Shown here piece after piece: positions 26,853-36,707 of a DNA stretch of 62,086 bases. Each line of letters opens with the position of its first letter. Positions within the stretch are counted from its first letter, which is position 1. Under the pieces are notes generated by a model. That model was not told where the DNA came from, searched no databases, and worked only from the letters and a program-made list of their open reading frames with translations. This DNA comes from Amphritea sp. 1_MG-2023. Its GTDB lineage: Bacteria > Pseudomonadota > Gammaproteobacteria > Pseudomonadales > Balneatricaceae. The position numbers and the translations under genes were made by a program. The stretch is taken from positions 1 to 62,086 of the forward strand of contig NZ_JAUOQE010000026.1 in NCBI RefSeq assembly GCF_030547545.1. Direction: 5' to 3'.

Positions 26853-27941
26853 ATGGAAACCATCTATCAGGCTCATATCAATTTAAGCCGCTTTCTGTCC
26901 GCCGACGGTCAAGCTTTACAAGCGCTGCCCAGCTGGACAGAGACACCAGAAACTTTGGTTCGTTATTATCGTAATATGGTATTAGCACGGCAGCTCGATA
27001 ACAAAATCATTGCCCTTCAACGTACCGGTCAAATGGGCACTTACGCCTCGTTACTGGGGGCGGAAGCCATTGAAATCGTACTCGGCGACTTGATGCAGAC
27101 AAGCGATGTGTTAGTCCCCTACTACCGTAACCATGCCCTACAGATGCTCAGAGGCTTATCACTCGCCGATATGCTCAGCTACTGGGGTGGTGATGAGCGG
27201 GGGAACGCCGCGCCAGCTATGGGCGAAGACTTTCCTAATGCGGTACCGATCGCCACTCAGGCTCTACATGCCACAGGCGTGGCAACGGCGATCAAAATCC
27301 GAGGCGAAAAACGTGCCGTGGTCACCGTATGCGGCGATGGCGCGACCTCTAAAGGTGACTTTCTGGAAGCACTGAATATCGCCGGTGTCTGGCAGTTACC
27401 CGTCATATTTATGGTCAATAATAATCAATGGGCGATCTCCGTCCCTCGGGCACTTCAATGTGCCGCGCCTACCCTAGCACAAAAGGCAATCGGCGCGGGT
27501 ATCCGTGGTGAGCAGGTCGACGGCAATGATGTGATTGCCTTACATCAATCGATCAGCCGTGCACTGCAGCATGCTCGAGAGGGCAAAGGGCCAACCTTGA
27601 TCGAAGCCATCAGCTATCGATTGTCTGATCATACCACCGCCGATGATGCCACCCGTTATCGTCGCCATGATGAATTAAAATCCGCATGGGAACGGGAGCC
27701 CATCAAACGACTGCAAACCTTTTTACATCAGCAAGGATGGTGGGATGAAGAACAGGAATCCGCGTGGCAAACTGAAACACGTCAGATGATCCAACAAGGG
27801 ATAGATCAGTATCTGCAACAGTCAGATCAGCCGGTTGAACAGCTGATCGATTTTCTCTATGCAGAACTGCCCGACGCCTTAAAGCCGCAACGCGAACGCC
27901 TGATACGCAACGCACAACCGGGAGGAAATCATCATGAGTAA
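26853..27941 (+). CDS. 2-oxoacid dehydrogenase E1 alpha subunit
   Basis: 362 residues. ThDP-dependent E1 alpha: GQMGTYASLLGAEAIEIVLG near 59-78, YYRNHALQMLRG near 89-100, and the ThDP motif CGDGATSKGDFLEALNIA extending to FMVNNNQWAIS near 157-194. The phosphorylation-loop region YRLSDHTTADDATRYR is near 255-270. It decarboxylates a 2-oxo acid. With the Leu/Val dehydrogenase upstream and E1 beta overlapping downstream by 8 bp, branched-chain 2-keto acids are the likely substrates, although it is often annotated as pyruvate dehydrogenase alpha. Confidence 0.92.
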   Translation: METIYQAHINLSRFLSADGQALQALPSWTETPETLVRYYRNMVLARQLDNKIIALQRTGQMGTYASLLGAEAIEIVLGDLMQTSDVLVPYYRNHALQMLRGLSLADMLSYWGGDERGNAAPAMGEDFPNAVPIATQALHATGVATAIKIRGEKRAVVTVCGDGATSKGDFLEALNIAGVWQLPVIFMVNNNQWAISVPRALQCAAPTLAQKAIGAGIRGEQVDGNDVIALHQSISRALQHAREGKGPTLIEAISYRLSDHTTADDATRYRRHDELKSAWEREPIKRLQTFLHQQGWWDEEQESAWQTETRQMIQQGIDQYLQQSDQPVEQLIDFLYAELPDALKPQRERLIRNAQPGGNHHE

Positions 27942-28917
27942 TACTGTGACGATGGTCGAAGCGATCAACCTCGCCTTAAAATCTGAGATGCGTCAAGACG
28001 ATTCGGTTATTATATTGGGCGAAGATGTCGGCGTTAACGGCGGCGTATTCCGTGCGACCGTCGACCTAAAAGATGAGTTTGGCCTTAAACGGGTACTCGA
28101 CACACCACTGGCAGAAACCATGATCGCGGGGCTCTCTGTCGGGATGGCTGCGCAAGGGTTGAAACCCGTTGCCGAAATTCAGTTCATGGGATTTATCTTT
28201 CCCACCATGGAACACCTTATCTGTCACGCCGCGCGTTTACGTCATCGCACCCGAGGTCGATTACACTGTCCAATGGTATTGCGAGTCCCCTTTGGCGGCG
28301 GCATCCATGCCCCTGAACATCACTCTGAGAGTACCGAAGCATTGTTTGCCCATATTCCTGGACTCCGAGTGGTTATCCCCTCCTCGCCGGCCCGCGCCTA
28401 CGGTCTGTTATTAGCCGCTATTCGTAATCCAGATCCTGTCGTGTTTATGGAACCTAAACGCATCTACCGGCTGAATGCTCAAACGGTTGAAGATACCGGT
28501 AAGGCCTTGCCTCTCGATAGCTGTTACACCCTCCGAGAAGGAAGCGATATTACGCTGATTAGCTGGGGAGCGATGATCAAAGAAACCCTCGAAGCAGCCG
28601 ATCAATTAGCCGAACAGGGAGTACAGTGCGAAGTTATCGATGTGGTGACGCTTAACCCGATTGATCATGAAACAATGCTCGCCTCTGTGGCGAAAACCGG
28701 TCGCTGCGTCATTATTCATGAAGCCCCGAAAAGTTGCGCCGTGGGTGCAGAAATATCGGCCACATTAGCCGAACGTGGTTTACTCAACCTTCGCGCCCCG
28801 ATCCAGCGTGTCACCGGCTATGACACCGTGATGCCTTACTATCGCATGGAAAACCACTATCTACCCAATACTGCTGATATTCTCGAAGCGGTTAACAGCA
28901 CACTGGAGTTCTCATGA
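27934..28917 (+). CDS. 2-oxoacid dehydrogenase E1 beta subunit
   Basis: 327 residues. The N-terminal transketolase-like Pyr domain has VIILGEDVGVNGGVFRAT near 24-41 and RVLDTPLAETMIAGLSVGMA near 53-72. The C-terminal transketolase domain begins near 200. Motifs KRIYRL and VMPYYRMENHYLP are typical of branched-chain and pyruvate E1 beta. The start overlaps E1 alpha by 8 bp and the stop overlaps the E2 start (ATGA), so the three subunits are translationally coupled. Confidence 0.93.
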   Translation: MSNTVTMVEAINLALKSEMRQDDSVIILGEDVGVNGGVFRATVDLKDEFGLKRVLDTPLAETMIAGLSVGMAAQGLKPVAEIQFMGFIFPTMEHLICHAARLRHRTRGRLHCPMVLRVPFGGGIHAPEHHSESTEALFAHIPGLRVVIPSSPARAYGLLLAAIRNPDPVVFMEPKRIYRLNAQTVEDTGKALPLDSCYTLREGSDITLISWGAMIKETLEAADQLAEQGVQCEVIDVVTLNPIDHETMLASVAKTGRCVIIHEAPKSCAVGAEISATLAERGLLNLRAPIQRVTGYDTVMPYYRMENHYLPNTADILEAVNSTLEFS

Positions 28918-30029
28918 AATACTTCAAGCTACCCGATCTTGGGGAAGGACTTCCCGAGGCTGAAATCGTTGAATGGAAAATCAAAGAAGGTGATCAGGTT
29001 GCAACGGATCAGATTTTAGCTACCGTTGAAACCGCAAAAGCGATTATCGAGCTGCCCTCACCACAAGATGGCGTCATTGCACACTTATTTGGTCAAGCTG
29101 GCGATACCATTCACACCGGTGAGCCGCTGTTAGAGTTTGGCGGGGAAGATGATGACAGCGGCACCGTTGTCGGTGAGCTAAAACAAGCATCAGATTGCAC
29201 CACTTCGGATCACTTTTTCATCGGTGCAGCACCTAGCACGCAAGCCTATCAGCAAAACATGACCTCAGCGGTGCGTTCGTTAGCTCAACGTCTGAATGTT
29301 GAAACCAGTGATATCCAAGGCAGCGGTCAAGCTGGTCAGTTAACCGTTGATGATATTGAGCGATTGGCTAAAGCCGATCGCACTCATGGTAAAGCTGAAC
29401 CATTACGGGGCGTTCGCAAACAGATGGCCCGAAATATGGCACTCGCTCACGCAAGCGTCGTGCCTGTTACTCTAAATGAAGACGTAGATATCCATCTCTG
29501 GGGCCCCGACGAAGATATTACCATGCGCCTCATCAGCGCCATCGCCGCGGGCTGCAAAGCCGAACCCGCGCTGAATACCTGGTTCGATGGCCAGCAATTG
29601 GCACGAAGAATGCTGGATCAAATTAACCTCGGTGTGGCTGTCGACACTGAGCAGGGACTGTTTGTGCCGGTGCTTAGAGATATTGGCAATCGGAGTTTGC
29701 AGGATATACGTAAAGGGCTCAACCTGCTCAGGGAGGATGTTATCAACCGCACGATACCGCCGAGTGAACTTCAGGGCGCAAGCATTACCCTGAGTAATTT
29801 CGGTACGATTGCAGGACGCTATGCCAACCCTATTGTGATGCCACCTAGCGTGGCGATTTTAGGTGCTGGAGTGATCCGAGATCAGGTCGTTCCCGTAGCA
29901 AATAAGGTGGTGATACATCGGATTATGCCGTTATCTCTCACCTTTGATCATCGGGCCGCCACCGGCGGGGAAGCGGCTCGGTTCATGCGCGCGATAATAA
30001 ACGATTTAGCTAAAGAATCAATTAGTTAA
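28914..30029 (+). CDS. 2-oxoacid dehydrogenase E2 (dihydrolipoamide acyltransferase)
   Basis: 371 residues. One lipoyl domain has the lipoylated Lys in ETAKAIIEL near residue 43, the peripheral subunit-binding domain lies near 116-155 (TSAVRSLAQRLNVETSDIQG), and the acyltransferase domain ends with LTFDHRAATGGEAARF. The catalytic His is present; the usual Asp of DHRxxDG is replaced by Thr, a variant I recall in related branched-chain E2s. It transfers the acyl group to CoA. No E3 (lipoamide dehydrogenase) gene follows, so E3 must come from elsewhere. Confidence 0.93.
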   Translation: MKYFKLPDLGEGLPEAEIVEWKIKEGDQVATDQILATVETAKAIIELPSPQDGVIAHLFGQAGDTIHTGEPLLEFGGEDDDSGTVVGELKQASDCTTSDHFFIGAAPSTQAYQQNMTSAVRSLAQRLNVETSDIQGSGQAGQLTVDDIERLAKADRTHGKAEPLRGVRKQMARNMALAHASVVPVTLNEDVDIHLWGPDEDITMRLISAIAAGCKAEPALNTWFDGQQLARRMLDQINLGVAVDTEQGLFVPVLRDIGNRSLQDIRKGLNLLREDVINRTIPPSELQGASITLSNFGTIAGRYANPIVMPPSVAILGAGVIRDQVVPVANKVVIHRIMPLSLTFDHRAATGGEAARFMRAIINDLAKESIS

Positions 30030-30097
30030 TTAAAATTAATTCACCAAAAAGAGGATAAAAAAAATTCCAGATTATCTACCGACTAGTTATCCATGAA

Positions 30098-30107
30098 CTA
30101 GACTTAA
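30098..30107 (+). promoter_or_regulatory. RpoS-like extended -10 candidate upstream of prkA
   Basis: CTAGACTTAA matches the sigma-S -10 consensus CTATACTTAA at nine of ten positions and lies about 100 bp before the prkA ATG. The prkA/yeaG-yeaH operon is sigma-S dependent in E. coli. No -35 element was sought by scoring. Confidence 0.3.
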
Positions 30108-30207
30108 ATAAGGAATTAGAGTGAGTAGATGATCTAAGCCCTGAATCAATTTTGGGCGGTGTCCGGGGTTAGCCTAAGCGGGTCAGACTATAGTAGGAAG
30201 GTGGCAT

Positions 30208-32130
30208 ATGAGTATTTTTGAAAGATATAAAGCACGTTATGACTCCAAGCAGGAAGAGGAATATTCCCTGCAGGAGTACCTCGAAATTTGTAAAAATGAT
30301 CCCATGGCCTATGCGAGCGCCTCTGAGCGTTTATTGGCTGCCATTGGTGAACCCGAATTAATCGATACCTCTCGCGATCCTCAACTCAGCAGAATTTTTT
30401 CCAATAAAATGATCCGTCGTTATCCGGCTTTTTATGAGTTCTACGGCATGGAAAATGCGATCGAGCAAATCGTTGATTACTTCAAACATGCTGCTCAGGG
30501 ATTGGAAGAACGTAAACAGATTCTCTATCTACTGGGGCCGGTAGGTGGCGGTAAATCCTCTCTCGCCGAACGTTTAAAAGCATTAATGGAGCATATCCCT
30601 TTCTATGCCATCAAGGGCTCCCCTATTCATGAATCGCCCTTAGGCTTGTTTAATCCGCAGGAGGATGCCGCCATTCTCGAAGAGGAATACAACATTCCAC
30701 TGCGATATATTAAAGGCTTAATGTCACCTTGGGCAGTCAAACGTCTACATGAGTTTGGCGGGGATATCTCTCAATTCAGAGTGGTCAAACTCTACCCATC
30801 GATTCTCAATCAAATTGCCGTGGCCAAAACAGAGCCCGGCGATGAAAACAATCAGGATATCTCCAGCCTTGTGGGTAAAGTCGACATTCGTATGCTCGAA
30901 GAATTTCCCCAACACGATCCTGATGCTTACAGTTTTTCTGGTGCCTTATGTCATGCCAATCAGGGCATGATGGAATTTGTTGAGATGTTCAAGGCTCCCA
31001 TCAAGGTGCTGCATCCACTGCTCACCGCAACGCAAGAGGGTAACTACAATAGCACCGAAGGTATGGCTGCTATCCCCTTTGATGGCATCATCATGGCTCA
31101 CTCTAACGAATCCGAGTGGCAAACCTTCAGAAACAACAAGACCAATGAAGCCTTTATCGATCGCGTCTATATCGTTAAGGTGCCTTACTGTATGCGCGTC
31201 TCGGAGGAAGTGAAAATCTACCAAAAGCTGCTGGAAAACAGCTCATTGGCTCAATCTCCTTGCGCACCTGATACCTTGAATATGCTGGCACAGTTTACCG
31301 TGCTATCGCGACTCAAAGAGCCCGAAAACTCTAACGTTTTCTCAAAGATGCGTATCTACGATGGCGAAAACCTAAAGGATACCGATCCTAAAGCTAAATC
31401 AATGCAGGAATATAGAGATAATGCCGGTGTTGATGAAGGAATGGAGGGTATCTCCACCCGCTTTGCGTTTAAGATTCTATCCAAAGTATTCAACTTCGAT
31501 TCATCCGAAATCGCAGCTAACCCTGTACATCTCATGTATGTATTGGAACAACAGATCGAACAACAGCAGTTTCCTCAGGAGACTCATGACCGGCTGATTG
31601 GCTATCTGAAAGAGTATATTTCACCTAAATATATCGAATATCTCGGTAAAGAGATTCAAACCGCTTATTTAGAATCTTATTCTGAATATGGGCAAAATAT
31701 TTTTGATCGTTATGTCACCTACGCTGACTTCTGGATTCAAGATCAAGAATACCGCGACCCCGATACCGGCGATATCCTCAATCGTCAGTCCATCAGTGAA
31801 GAGCTTGAGAAAATTGAAAAACCCGCCGGGATCAGTAACCCGAAAGATTTCAGGCACGAAATTGTTAACTTTGTTTTACGTGCTCGCGCCGAAAATGATG
31901 GTAAAAACCCCGCATGGAATAGCTATGAGAAAATGCGTACCGTGATTGAGAAGAAAATGTTCTCAAATACAGAGGATCTTCTACCCGTTATCTCCTTTAA
32001 TCCAAAAGCCTCCACTGAGGATCAAAACAAACACAGTGAGTTTGTTAAACGCATGACCGAACGCGGTTATACCGAGAAACAGGTCCGACTGTTATCAGAA
32101 TGGTACATCAGGGTGCGTAAATCCCAATAA
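30208..32130 (+). CDS. prkA: PrkA family serine protein kinase (YeaG)
   Basis: 640 residues, the usual PrkA length. N-terminal AAA domain with Walker A GPVGGGKSS at residues 110-118; Walker B-like and C-terminal kinase-related regions are intact (WYIRVRKSQ at the end). AGGAAGG precedes the ATG. It is followed by DUF444 and SpoVR genes in the conserved three-gene unit used in stationary phase, nitrogen starvation or stress survival. The kinase substrate is not apparent. Confidence 0.95.
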   Translation: MSIFERYKARYDSKQEEEYSLQEYLEICKNDPMAYASASERLLAAIGEPELIDTSRDPQLSRIFSNKMIRRYPAFYEFYGMENAIEQIVDYFKHAAQGLEERKQILYLLGPVGGGKSSLAERLKALMEHIPFYAIKGSPIHESPLGLFNPQEDAAILEEEYNIPLRYIKGLMSPWAVKRLHEFGGDISQFRVVKLYPSILNQIAVAKTEPGDENNQDISSLVGKVDIRMLEEFPQHDPDAYSFSGALCHANQGMMEFVEMFKAPIKVLHPLLTATQEGNYNSTEGMAAIPFDGIIMAHSNESEWQTFRNNKTNEAFIDRVYIVKVPYCMRVSEEVKIYQKLLENSSLAQSPCAPDTLNMLAQFTVLSRLKEPENSNVFSKMRIYDGENLKDTDPKAKSMQEYRDNAGVDEGMEGISTRFAFKILSKVFNFDSSEIAANPVHLMYVLEQQIEQQQFPQETHDRLIGYLKEYISPKYIEYLGKEIQTAYLESYSEYGQNIFDRYVTYADFWIQDQEYRDPDTGDILNRQSISEELEKIEKPAGISNPKDFRHEIVNFVLRARAENDGKNPAWNSYEKMRTVIEKKMFSNTEDLLPVISFNPKASTEDQNKHSEFVKRMTERGYTEKQVRLLSEWYIRVRKSQ

Positions 32131-32169
32131 GGGGTTTACCTATGTCGGATCTGATCAGGAGAGCGCTGT

Positions 32170-33444
32170 ATGAGCTATATCATCGACCGCCGCCTAAACG
32201 CAAAGAAAAAAAGCACCGTCAACCGACAGCGCTTTCTTCGCCGCTATAAGAAACATATCAAGCGGGCAGTTGAGGACGCGGTAAACACCCGTAGCATCCG
32301 TGATATTGATCGGGGGGGAGAGGTTAGTATTCCTAACAAGGATATTTCCGAACCGGCCTTTCATCATGGCGATGGCGGCATTCGTCAGCGGGTTTTCCCC
32401 GGTAACCAAGAGTTTGTCGCCGGAGATGAGATTAAACGCCCCGAAGGTGGGGGCGGTGGAGGCTCTGGGCAGGGGCAGGCGAGCAATCAAGGCGAAGGGG
32501 AAGATGAGTTCACCTTCCAAATCAATCAAGAAGAGTTTCTCGACTTTATGTTTGAGGATCTCGAACTGCCGAATATGATCAAGAAACAACTGCGTGATGC
32601 CACCAGCTTTGAGGTGCGTCGCGCAGGCTTCACCAGTGTTGGTTCACCCGACAAGCTCAACGTGGTTCGCTCTTTGCGAGCCGCTAATGCTCGTCGTATC
32701 GCGTTATCGGGTAAAGAGCGCCGAAGAATTCGCGAGCTCAAAACTGAAATCAAAACCTTAGAAGGCCTGTTACCCAATCAAGAAGCGGTGTTACAAATCG
32801 CCGCCCTCAATGAAGAGATAAAAACGCTTAACCTGCGCATCAAACGAATGCCTTTCATCGATGAGTTTGATTTAAAATATAACAACCTTATCCGTACCCC
32901 CGTTCCGAGCTCAAAAGCCGTCATGTTCTGCGTTATGGATGTCTCCGGTTCGATGACGCAAACCATTAAAGATACCGCTAAACGGTTCTTTATCTTGCTG
33001 TATCTATTTCTCACCCGTAGCTATAAAAAAATAGAAGTGGTGTTCGTCCGTCATCATACTCACGCGAAAGAGGTCGACGAGGATGAGTTTTTCTATTCCC
33101 GTGAAACCGGTGGCACCATCGTTTCCAGCGCCCTGAACTTAAGCGCCGATATCATTCAAGAACGTTACCCACCGGGTGATTGGAATATCTATGTTGCTCA
33201 AGCATCGGATGGCGATAACTGGGATGGGGATTCCCATCTCTGTCGTGAAGTACTTGAGCAACGTATTCTGCCGCTCGTGCAATATTTCGCCTATGTCGAA
33301 ATCACCACCGGTTCGCATCAAAACCTGTGGTTAGAGTATGAGCAGATACGGGAAAAATTTGGCGAAACCTTTGCGATGCAAACGATCGTAGAGGCGTCAG
33401 ATATCTATCCGGTATTCCGCAAACTGTTTGAGAAAAAGGAGTGA
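32170..33444 (+). CDS. yeaH: DUF444 (YeaH/YhbH) family protein
   Basis: 424 residues. A Gly-rich, basic N-terminal half ([12 protein letters not shown] near 92-104) is followed by a VWA-like domain with the MIDAS-type motif [12 protein letters not shown] near 255-266. A DUF444 family member and constant partner of PrkA. It lies 39 bp after prkA and 4 bp before the spoVR ATG, so the three genes are one operon. Confidence 0.94.
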   Translation: MSYIIDRRLNAKKKSTVNRQRFLRRYKKHIKRAVEDAVNTRSIRDIDRGGEVSIPNKDISEPAFHHGDGGIRQRVFPGNQEFVAGDEIKRPEGGGGGGSGQGQASNQGEGEDEFTFQINQEEFLDFMFEDLELPNMIKKQLRDATSFEVRRAGFTSVGSPDKLNVVRSLRAANARRIALSGKERRRIRELKTEIKTLEGLLPNQEAVLQIAALNEEIKTLNLRIKRMPFIDEFDLKYNNLIRTPVPSSKAVMFCVMDVSGSMTQTIKDTAKRFFILLYLFLTRSYKKIEVVFVRHHTHAKEVDEDEFFYSRETGGTIVSSALNLSADIIQERYPPGDWNIYVAQASDGDNWDGDSHLCREVLEQRILPLVQYFAYVEITTGSHQNLWLEYEQIREKFGETFAMQTIVEASDIYPVFRKLFEKKE

Positions 33445-33448
33445 CCCT

Positions 33449-34966
33449 ATGAAACAGCGAGAGCCTATCTCCACCGGGTCAGAATGGACCTTCGAACTGA
33501 TTCAAAAATACGATCAAGAGATAGCCCGAGTGGCCGAACATTACGGCCTAGATACCTACCCTAATCAGATCGAGGTCATCACCTCGGAACAGATGATGGA
33601 TGCTTACTCGTCGGTCGGTATGCCACTCAACTACAATCACTGGTCTTTCGGCAAACAGTTTGTCTCTACCGAACAACAGTATAAGCGAGGTCAGATGGGG
33701 CTGGCCTATGAGATCGTTATCAATTCAAATCCTTGCATCTCCTATTTGATGGAAGAGAATACCATGACGATGCAAGCACTGGTGATTGCACACGCCTGCT
33801 ACGGTCATAACTCATTTTTCAAGGGTAACTACCTGTTCAAAACCTGGACCGATGCCTCGGCAATTATCGATTACCTGCTGTTTGCTAAAAACTACATCGC
33901 GAAATGTGAAGAACGGCATGGGGTTGATGCGGTCGAACAGATGTTAGATTCTTGTCATGCGCTGATGAATTACGGCGTCAATCGTTACCTGCGTCCGCAG
34001 CCAATCACCCCGGAAGAAGAGAAGAATCGATTACTTGAGCGAGAAGAGTACGTTCAGCGTCATCTCAATCAACTTTGGAATACTATCCCGAGAAAGGATG
34101 AAGTCGTTCAAGATAAGACGCCGCATTTCCCCAAAGATCCAGAAGAAAACCTGCTCTATTTCATCGAAAAAAATGCCCCCTTACTCGAACCTTGGCAACG
34201 GGAAATTGTACGTATCGTGCGTAAAATCTCCCAATACTACTATCCACAACGACAAACACAGGTCATGAATGAAGGCTGGGCCTGTTTCTGGCACTACACC
34301 ATCCTTAATCATCTTCATGACGAGGGTTTAGTAACCGATGGGTTTATTATGGAGTTCCTCCACTCCCATACCAGTGTTATCTATCAACCACCGTTTGATT
34401 CGCCCTATTTTAACGGTATTAATCCCTATGCCTTGGGGTTCGGCATGATGCAGGATATCCGTCGTATCTGTGAAAACCCTACCGATGAAGATCGGCAATG
34501 GTTTCCAGATATTGCGGGTAGTGACTGGAATGAGACGTTACAACATGCAATGCGCAACTATAAAGATGAGAGTTTTATCCTCCAATACCTGTCACCCCAT
34601 ATGATGCGGGAACTCAAACTCTTTACCATTACCGATAATACCGCGCTCAGTACCATGCAGGTTAGCGCAATCCATGATGAACAAGGCTATCAACAAGTTC
34701 GTGAAGACCTTGCTGCTAGCTATAATATTGGTAATCGCGAGCCCAATATTCAAATCTACAATGTCGATATCAGGGGTGATCGTTCCCTCACGCTACGTCA
34801 CTATATTCATAACGAACAACCGTTAGCGGCAGACACCGACGAGGTACTTAAACACCTTCATCGTCTCTGGGGATTCGATATTCACCTAGAGTCCGTCACC
34901 CCCGAGGGTGAAGTGCAACATAAACTCCATTGTCCTGTAAAAATGAACGTCGATGCGGTAGCCTAA
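33449..34966 (+). CDS. ycgB: SpoVR family protein (YcgB)
   Basis: 505 residues from the ATG at 33449, chosen because AAAAAGGAG lies 7 bp upstream; an ATG 21 bp earlier overlaps yeaH. Family segments present include GMPLNYNHWSFGKQF, VIAHACYGHNSFFKGN and NEGWACFWHYTILN, with several conserved His. It completes the prkA-yeaH-spoVR operon. Biochemical role is not established. Confidence 0.94.
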   Translation: MKQREPISTGSEWTFELIQKYDQEIARVAEHYGLDTYPNQIEVITSEQMMDAYSSVGMPLNYNHWSFGKQFVSTEQQYKRGQMGLAYEIVINSNPCISYLMEENTMTMQALVIAHACYGHNSFFKGNYLFKTWTDASAIIDYLLFAKNYIAKCEERHGVDAVEQMLDSCHALMNYGVNRYLRPQPITPEEEKNRLLEREEYVQRHLNQLWNTIPRKDEVVQDKTPHFPKDPEENLLYFIEKNAPLLEPWQREIVRIVRKISQYYYPQRQTQVMNEGWACFWHYTILNHLHDEGLVTDGFIMEFLHSHTSVIYQPPFDSPYFNGINPYALGFGMMQDIRRICENPTDEDRQWFPDIAGSDWNETLQHAMRNYKDESFILQYLSPHMMRELKLFTITDNTALSTMQVSAIHDEQGYQQVREDLAASYNIGNREPNIQIYNVDIRGDRSLTLRHYIHNEQPLAADTDEVLKHLHRLWGFDIHLESVTPEGEVQHKLHCPVKMNVDAVA

Positions 34967-34983
34967 CTCGACAGATCACTCTA

Positions 34984-35010
34984 TAAAAAAACCGCCATGG
35001 GCGGTTTTTT
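34984..35010. terminator. Bidirectional terminator between ycgB and hinT
   Basis: AAAAAACCGCC-ATG-GGCGGTTTTTT: perfect hairpin flanked by A and T runs between convergent genes. Confidence 0.9.
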
Positions 35011-35026
35011 ATCTATCGAGAACCGC

Positions 35027-35392
35027 TCACACCGGTGTTTTCAGGGTGTCCTGATAAGGCGGCCATCCCATTGGTTTACCGCCAAGTAGATGTAAATGAA
35101 TATGATAAACGGTCTGACCACCATGGCTATTACAGTTAAATACCGTACGGTAGCCATCAGTATCAAAGCCTTGCTGCTTCGCTATCTTACTGGCCACGCT
35201 GACCATATGCCCAACGACTTCACAGTCTTCAGGGGCAATATCATTTAACGTCGTGATATGTTTGCGGGGAATAATCAGCGCATGAGTCGGAGCCTGAGGA
35301 TTAATATCATTAAACGCGATTACTTTATCATCCTCGTAGATAATATCCGCCGGAATTTCACTATTCAAAATTTTACAAAACAGACAATCCAT
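35027..35392 (-). CDS. hinT: HIT family purine nucleoside phosphoramidase
   Basis: 121 residues from the ATG at 35392 (MDCLFCKILNSEIPADIIYE), with AAGGGTGGG upstream; a GTG three codons earlier also lies in frame. The histidine triad reads GGQTVYHIHLHLLGG near residue 95. The N-terminal Cys pair (C3, C6) and His complete the zinc site of this HinT subgroup. It hydrolyses adenosine phosphoramidates. Monocistronic on the minus strand. Confidence 0.93.
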   Translation of the reverse strand: MDCLFCKILNSEIPADIIYEDDKVIAFNDINPQAPTHALIIPRKHITTLNDIAPEDCEVVGHMVSVASKIAKQQGFDTDGYRTVFNCNSHGGQTVYHIHLHLLGGKPMGWPPYQDTLKTPV

Positions 35393-35764
35393 TATTCCCA
35401 CCCTTCTTTCATCAATCTGGTCGGTTGATTACATCATCCAAGCCAGAGATAGTTCAAGCAAAATTATGACACTTAAGGAGTCACTTATATAAACGATTGA
35501 TGTTGATAACGTGCATCCCTCAGCTGCGAAATAACGCGTGAGTCTCTAGTTTTGCATCTGCGTTATAAAAAAACATTTGGATTAATTATAAAATTATTAC
35601 ATTATCAATTTTTATTGTTGCACTGCGCCATAAGATGTTCATACTCATATCATAAGGTAAATAAGACATAGTGCTTGATATACGGTTTTTATCATAACAC
35701 GTCAATGTTATAAACCAGATAGCATCTACCCCGACAATCAGGACCGATTACTTGGAGTACCATC
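35393..35764. other. Divergent hinT / phosphotransacetylase promoter region
   Basis: About 370 bp, strongly AT-rich around 35580-35620, with no gene. TTGATGTTGATAAC at 35497-35510 matches the left half of an FNR box (TTGAT-N4-ATCAA) but the right half only partly, so anaerobic control of the phosphotransacetylase-acetate kinase pair is possible but not shown. TTGGAG before the ATG at 35765 is the SD. Confidence 0.45.
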
Positions 35765-36706
35765 ATGATTCTTTCTGACAAGCCTCCCATTCATAACCAA
35801 CTCGAGTTTTTTATTGAAGAAGCGGTGAAAGCACGCCCTGTCATCACGGCTGTGGTGCATCCCGTTGAACATAACGGACTGATAGGTGCCATTGAAGCGG
35901 CTGAACGAGGACTGATCGTACCGATTCTCGTCGGCCCTGCCGCAAAGATTAAAGCCGCCGCCGAAAAATATGAGTTGAATATCGACAATTATGAACTGAT
36001 CGATGTTGAACATAGTCACGCGGCCGCCGAAACAGCGGTCAGTCTCATACGTGAGGCCCGCGCAGAAACCCTCATGAAAGGCGATTTAGGCACCTCTGAA
36101 CTCCTCAGTGCCGTGGTCCATAAAACCTTGGGCATTCGTACCGAGCGCCGTCTAAGTCATGTATTTGTACTCGATGTACCTAACTACCATAAACCCTTGA
36201 TGATCACCGATGCCGCGATTAACGTCGCTCCAGATCTACTGACGAAACAAGATATCGTGCAAAACGCTATCGATTTCTGCCATGCGCTGGGCATCAAAGA
36301 ACCTAAAGTCGCTATTCTCGCCGCCGTCGAGAAAGTAAAGCCTTCAATGCAGAGCACCATTGACGCGGCATCCTTATGTAAAATGGCCGATAGAGGGCAG
36401 ATTAGCGGCGCTATTCTCGATGGGCCGCTGGCCTTCGATAATGCTATCTCACTACAAGCCGCTATCGATAAGCATATCTCTTCGCCTGTCTCCGGCGATG
36501 CTGACATTCTCTTAGCGCCCGACCTTGAAGCCGCTAATATGATCGCTAAGCAGCTCATCTACCTTGCCGACGCTAAATCAGCGGGGATTGCATTGGGTGC
36601 CCGAGCCCCCATCATCCTCAACAGTCGCGCCGAAGGCACGCTCACTCGTCTAGCGTCCTGCGCATTAGCATCACATATGGTTTTGCATCCACAGGAGAAA
36701 AAATAA
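35765..36706 (+). CDS. Phosphate acetyl/butyryltransferase family protein
   Basis: 313 residues, the short single-domain PTA_PTB family rather than the ~700-residue Pta of enterobacteria. It lacks a DRTGG or P-loop domain. Family segments include MKGDLGTSELLSAVVHKTLG near 97-116, RLSHVFVLDVPNYHKPLMITDAA and DGPLAFDNAIS. It interconverts acyl-CoA and acyl-phosphate. The acetate kinase gene begins 1 bp after its stop, so acetyl-CoA to acetate is the likely route, although butyryl-CoA use is not excluded. Confidence 0.88.
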   Translation: MILSDKPPIHNQLEFFIEEAVKARPVITAVVHPVEHNGLIGAIEAAERGLIVPILVGPAAKIKAAAEKYELNIDNYELIDVEHSHAAAETAVSLIREARAETLMKGDLGTSELLSAVVHKTLGIRTERRLSHVFVLDVPNYHKPLMITDAAINVAPDLLTKQDIVQNAIDFCHALGIKEPKVAILAAVEKVKPSMQSTIDAASLCKMADRGQISGAILDGPLAFDNAISLQAAIDKHISSPVSGDADILLAPDLEAANMIAKQLIYLADAKSAGIALGARAPIILNSRAEGTLTRLASCALASHMVLHPQEKK

Positions 36707-36707
36707 C

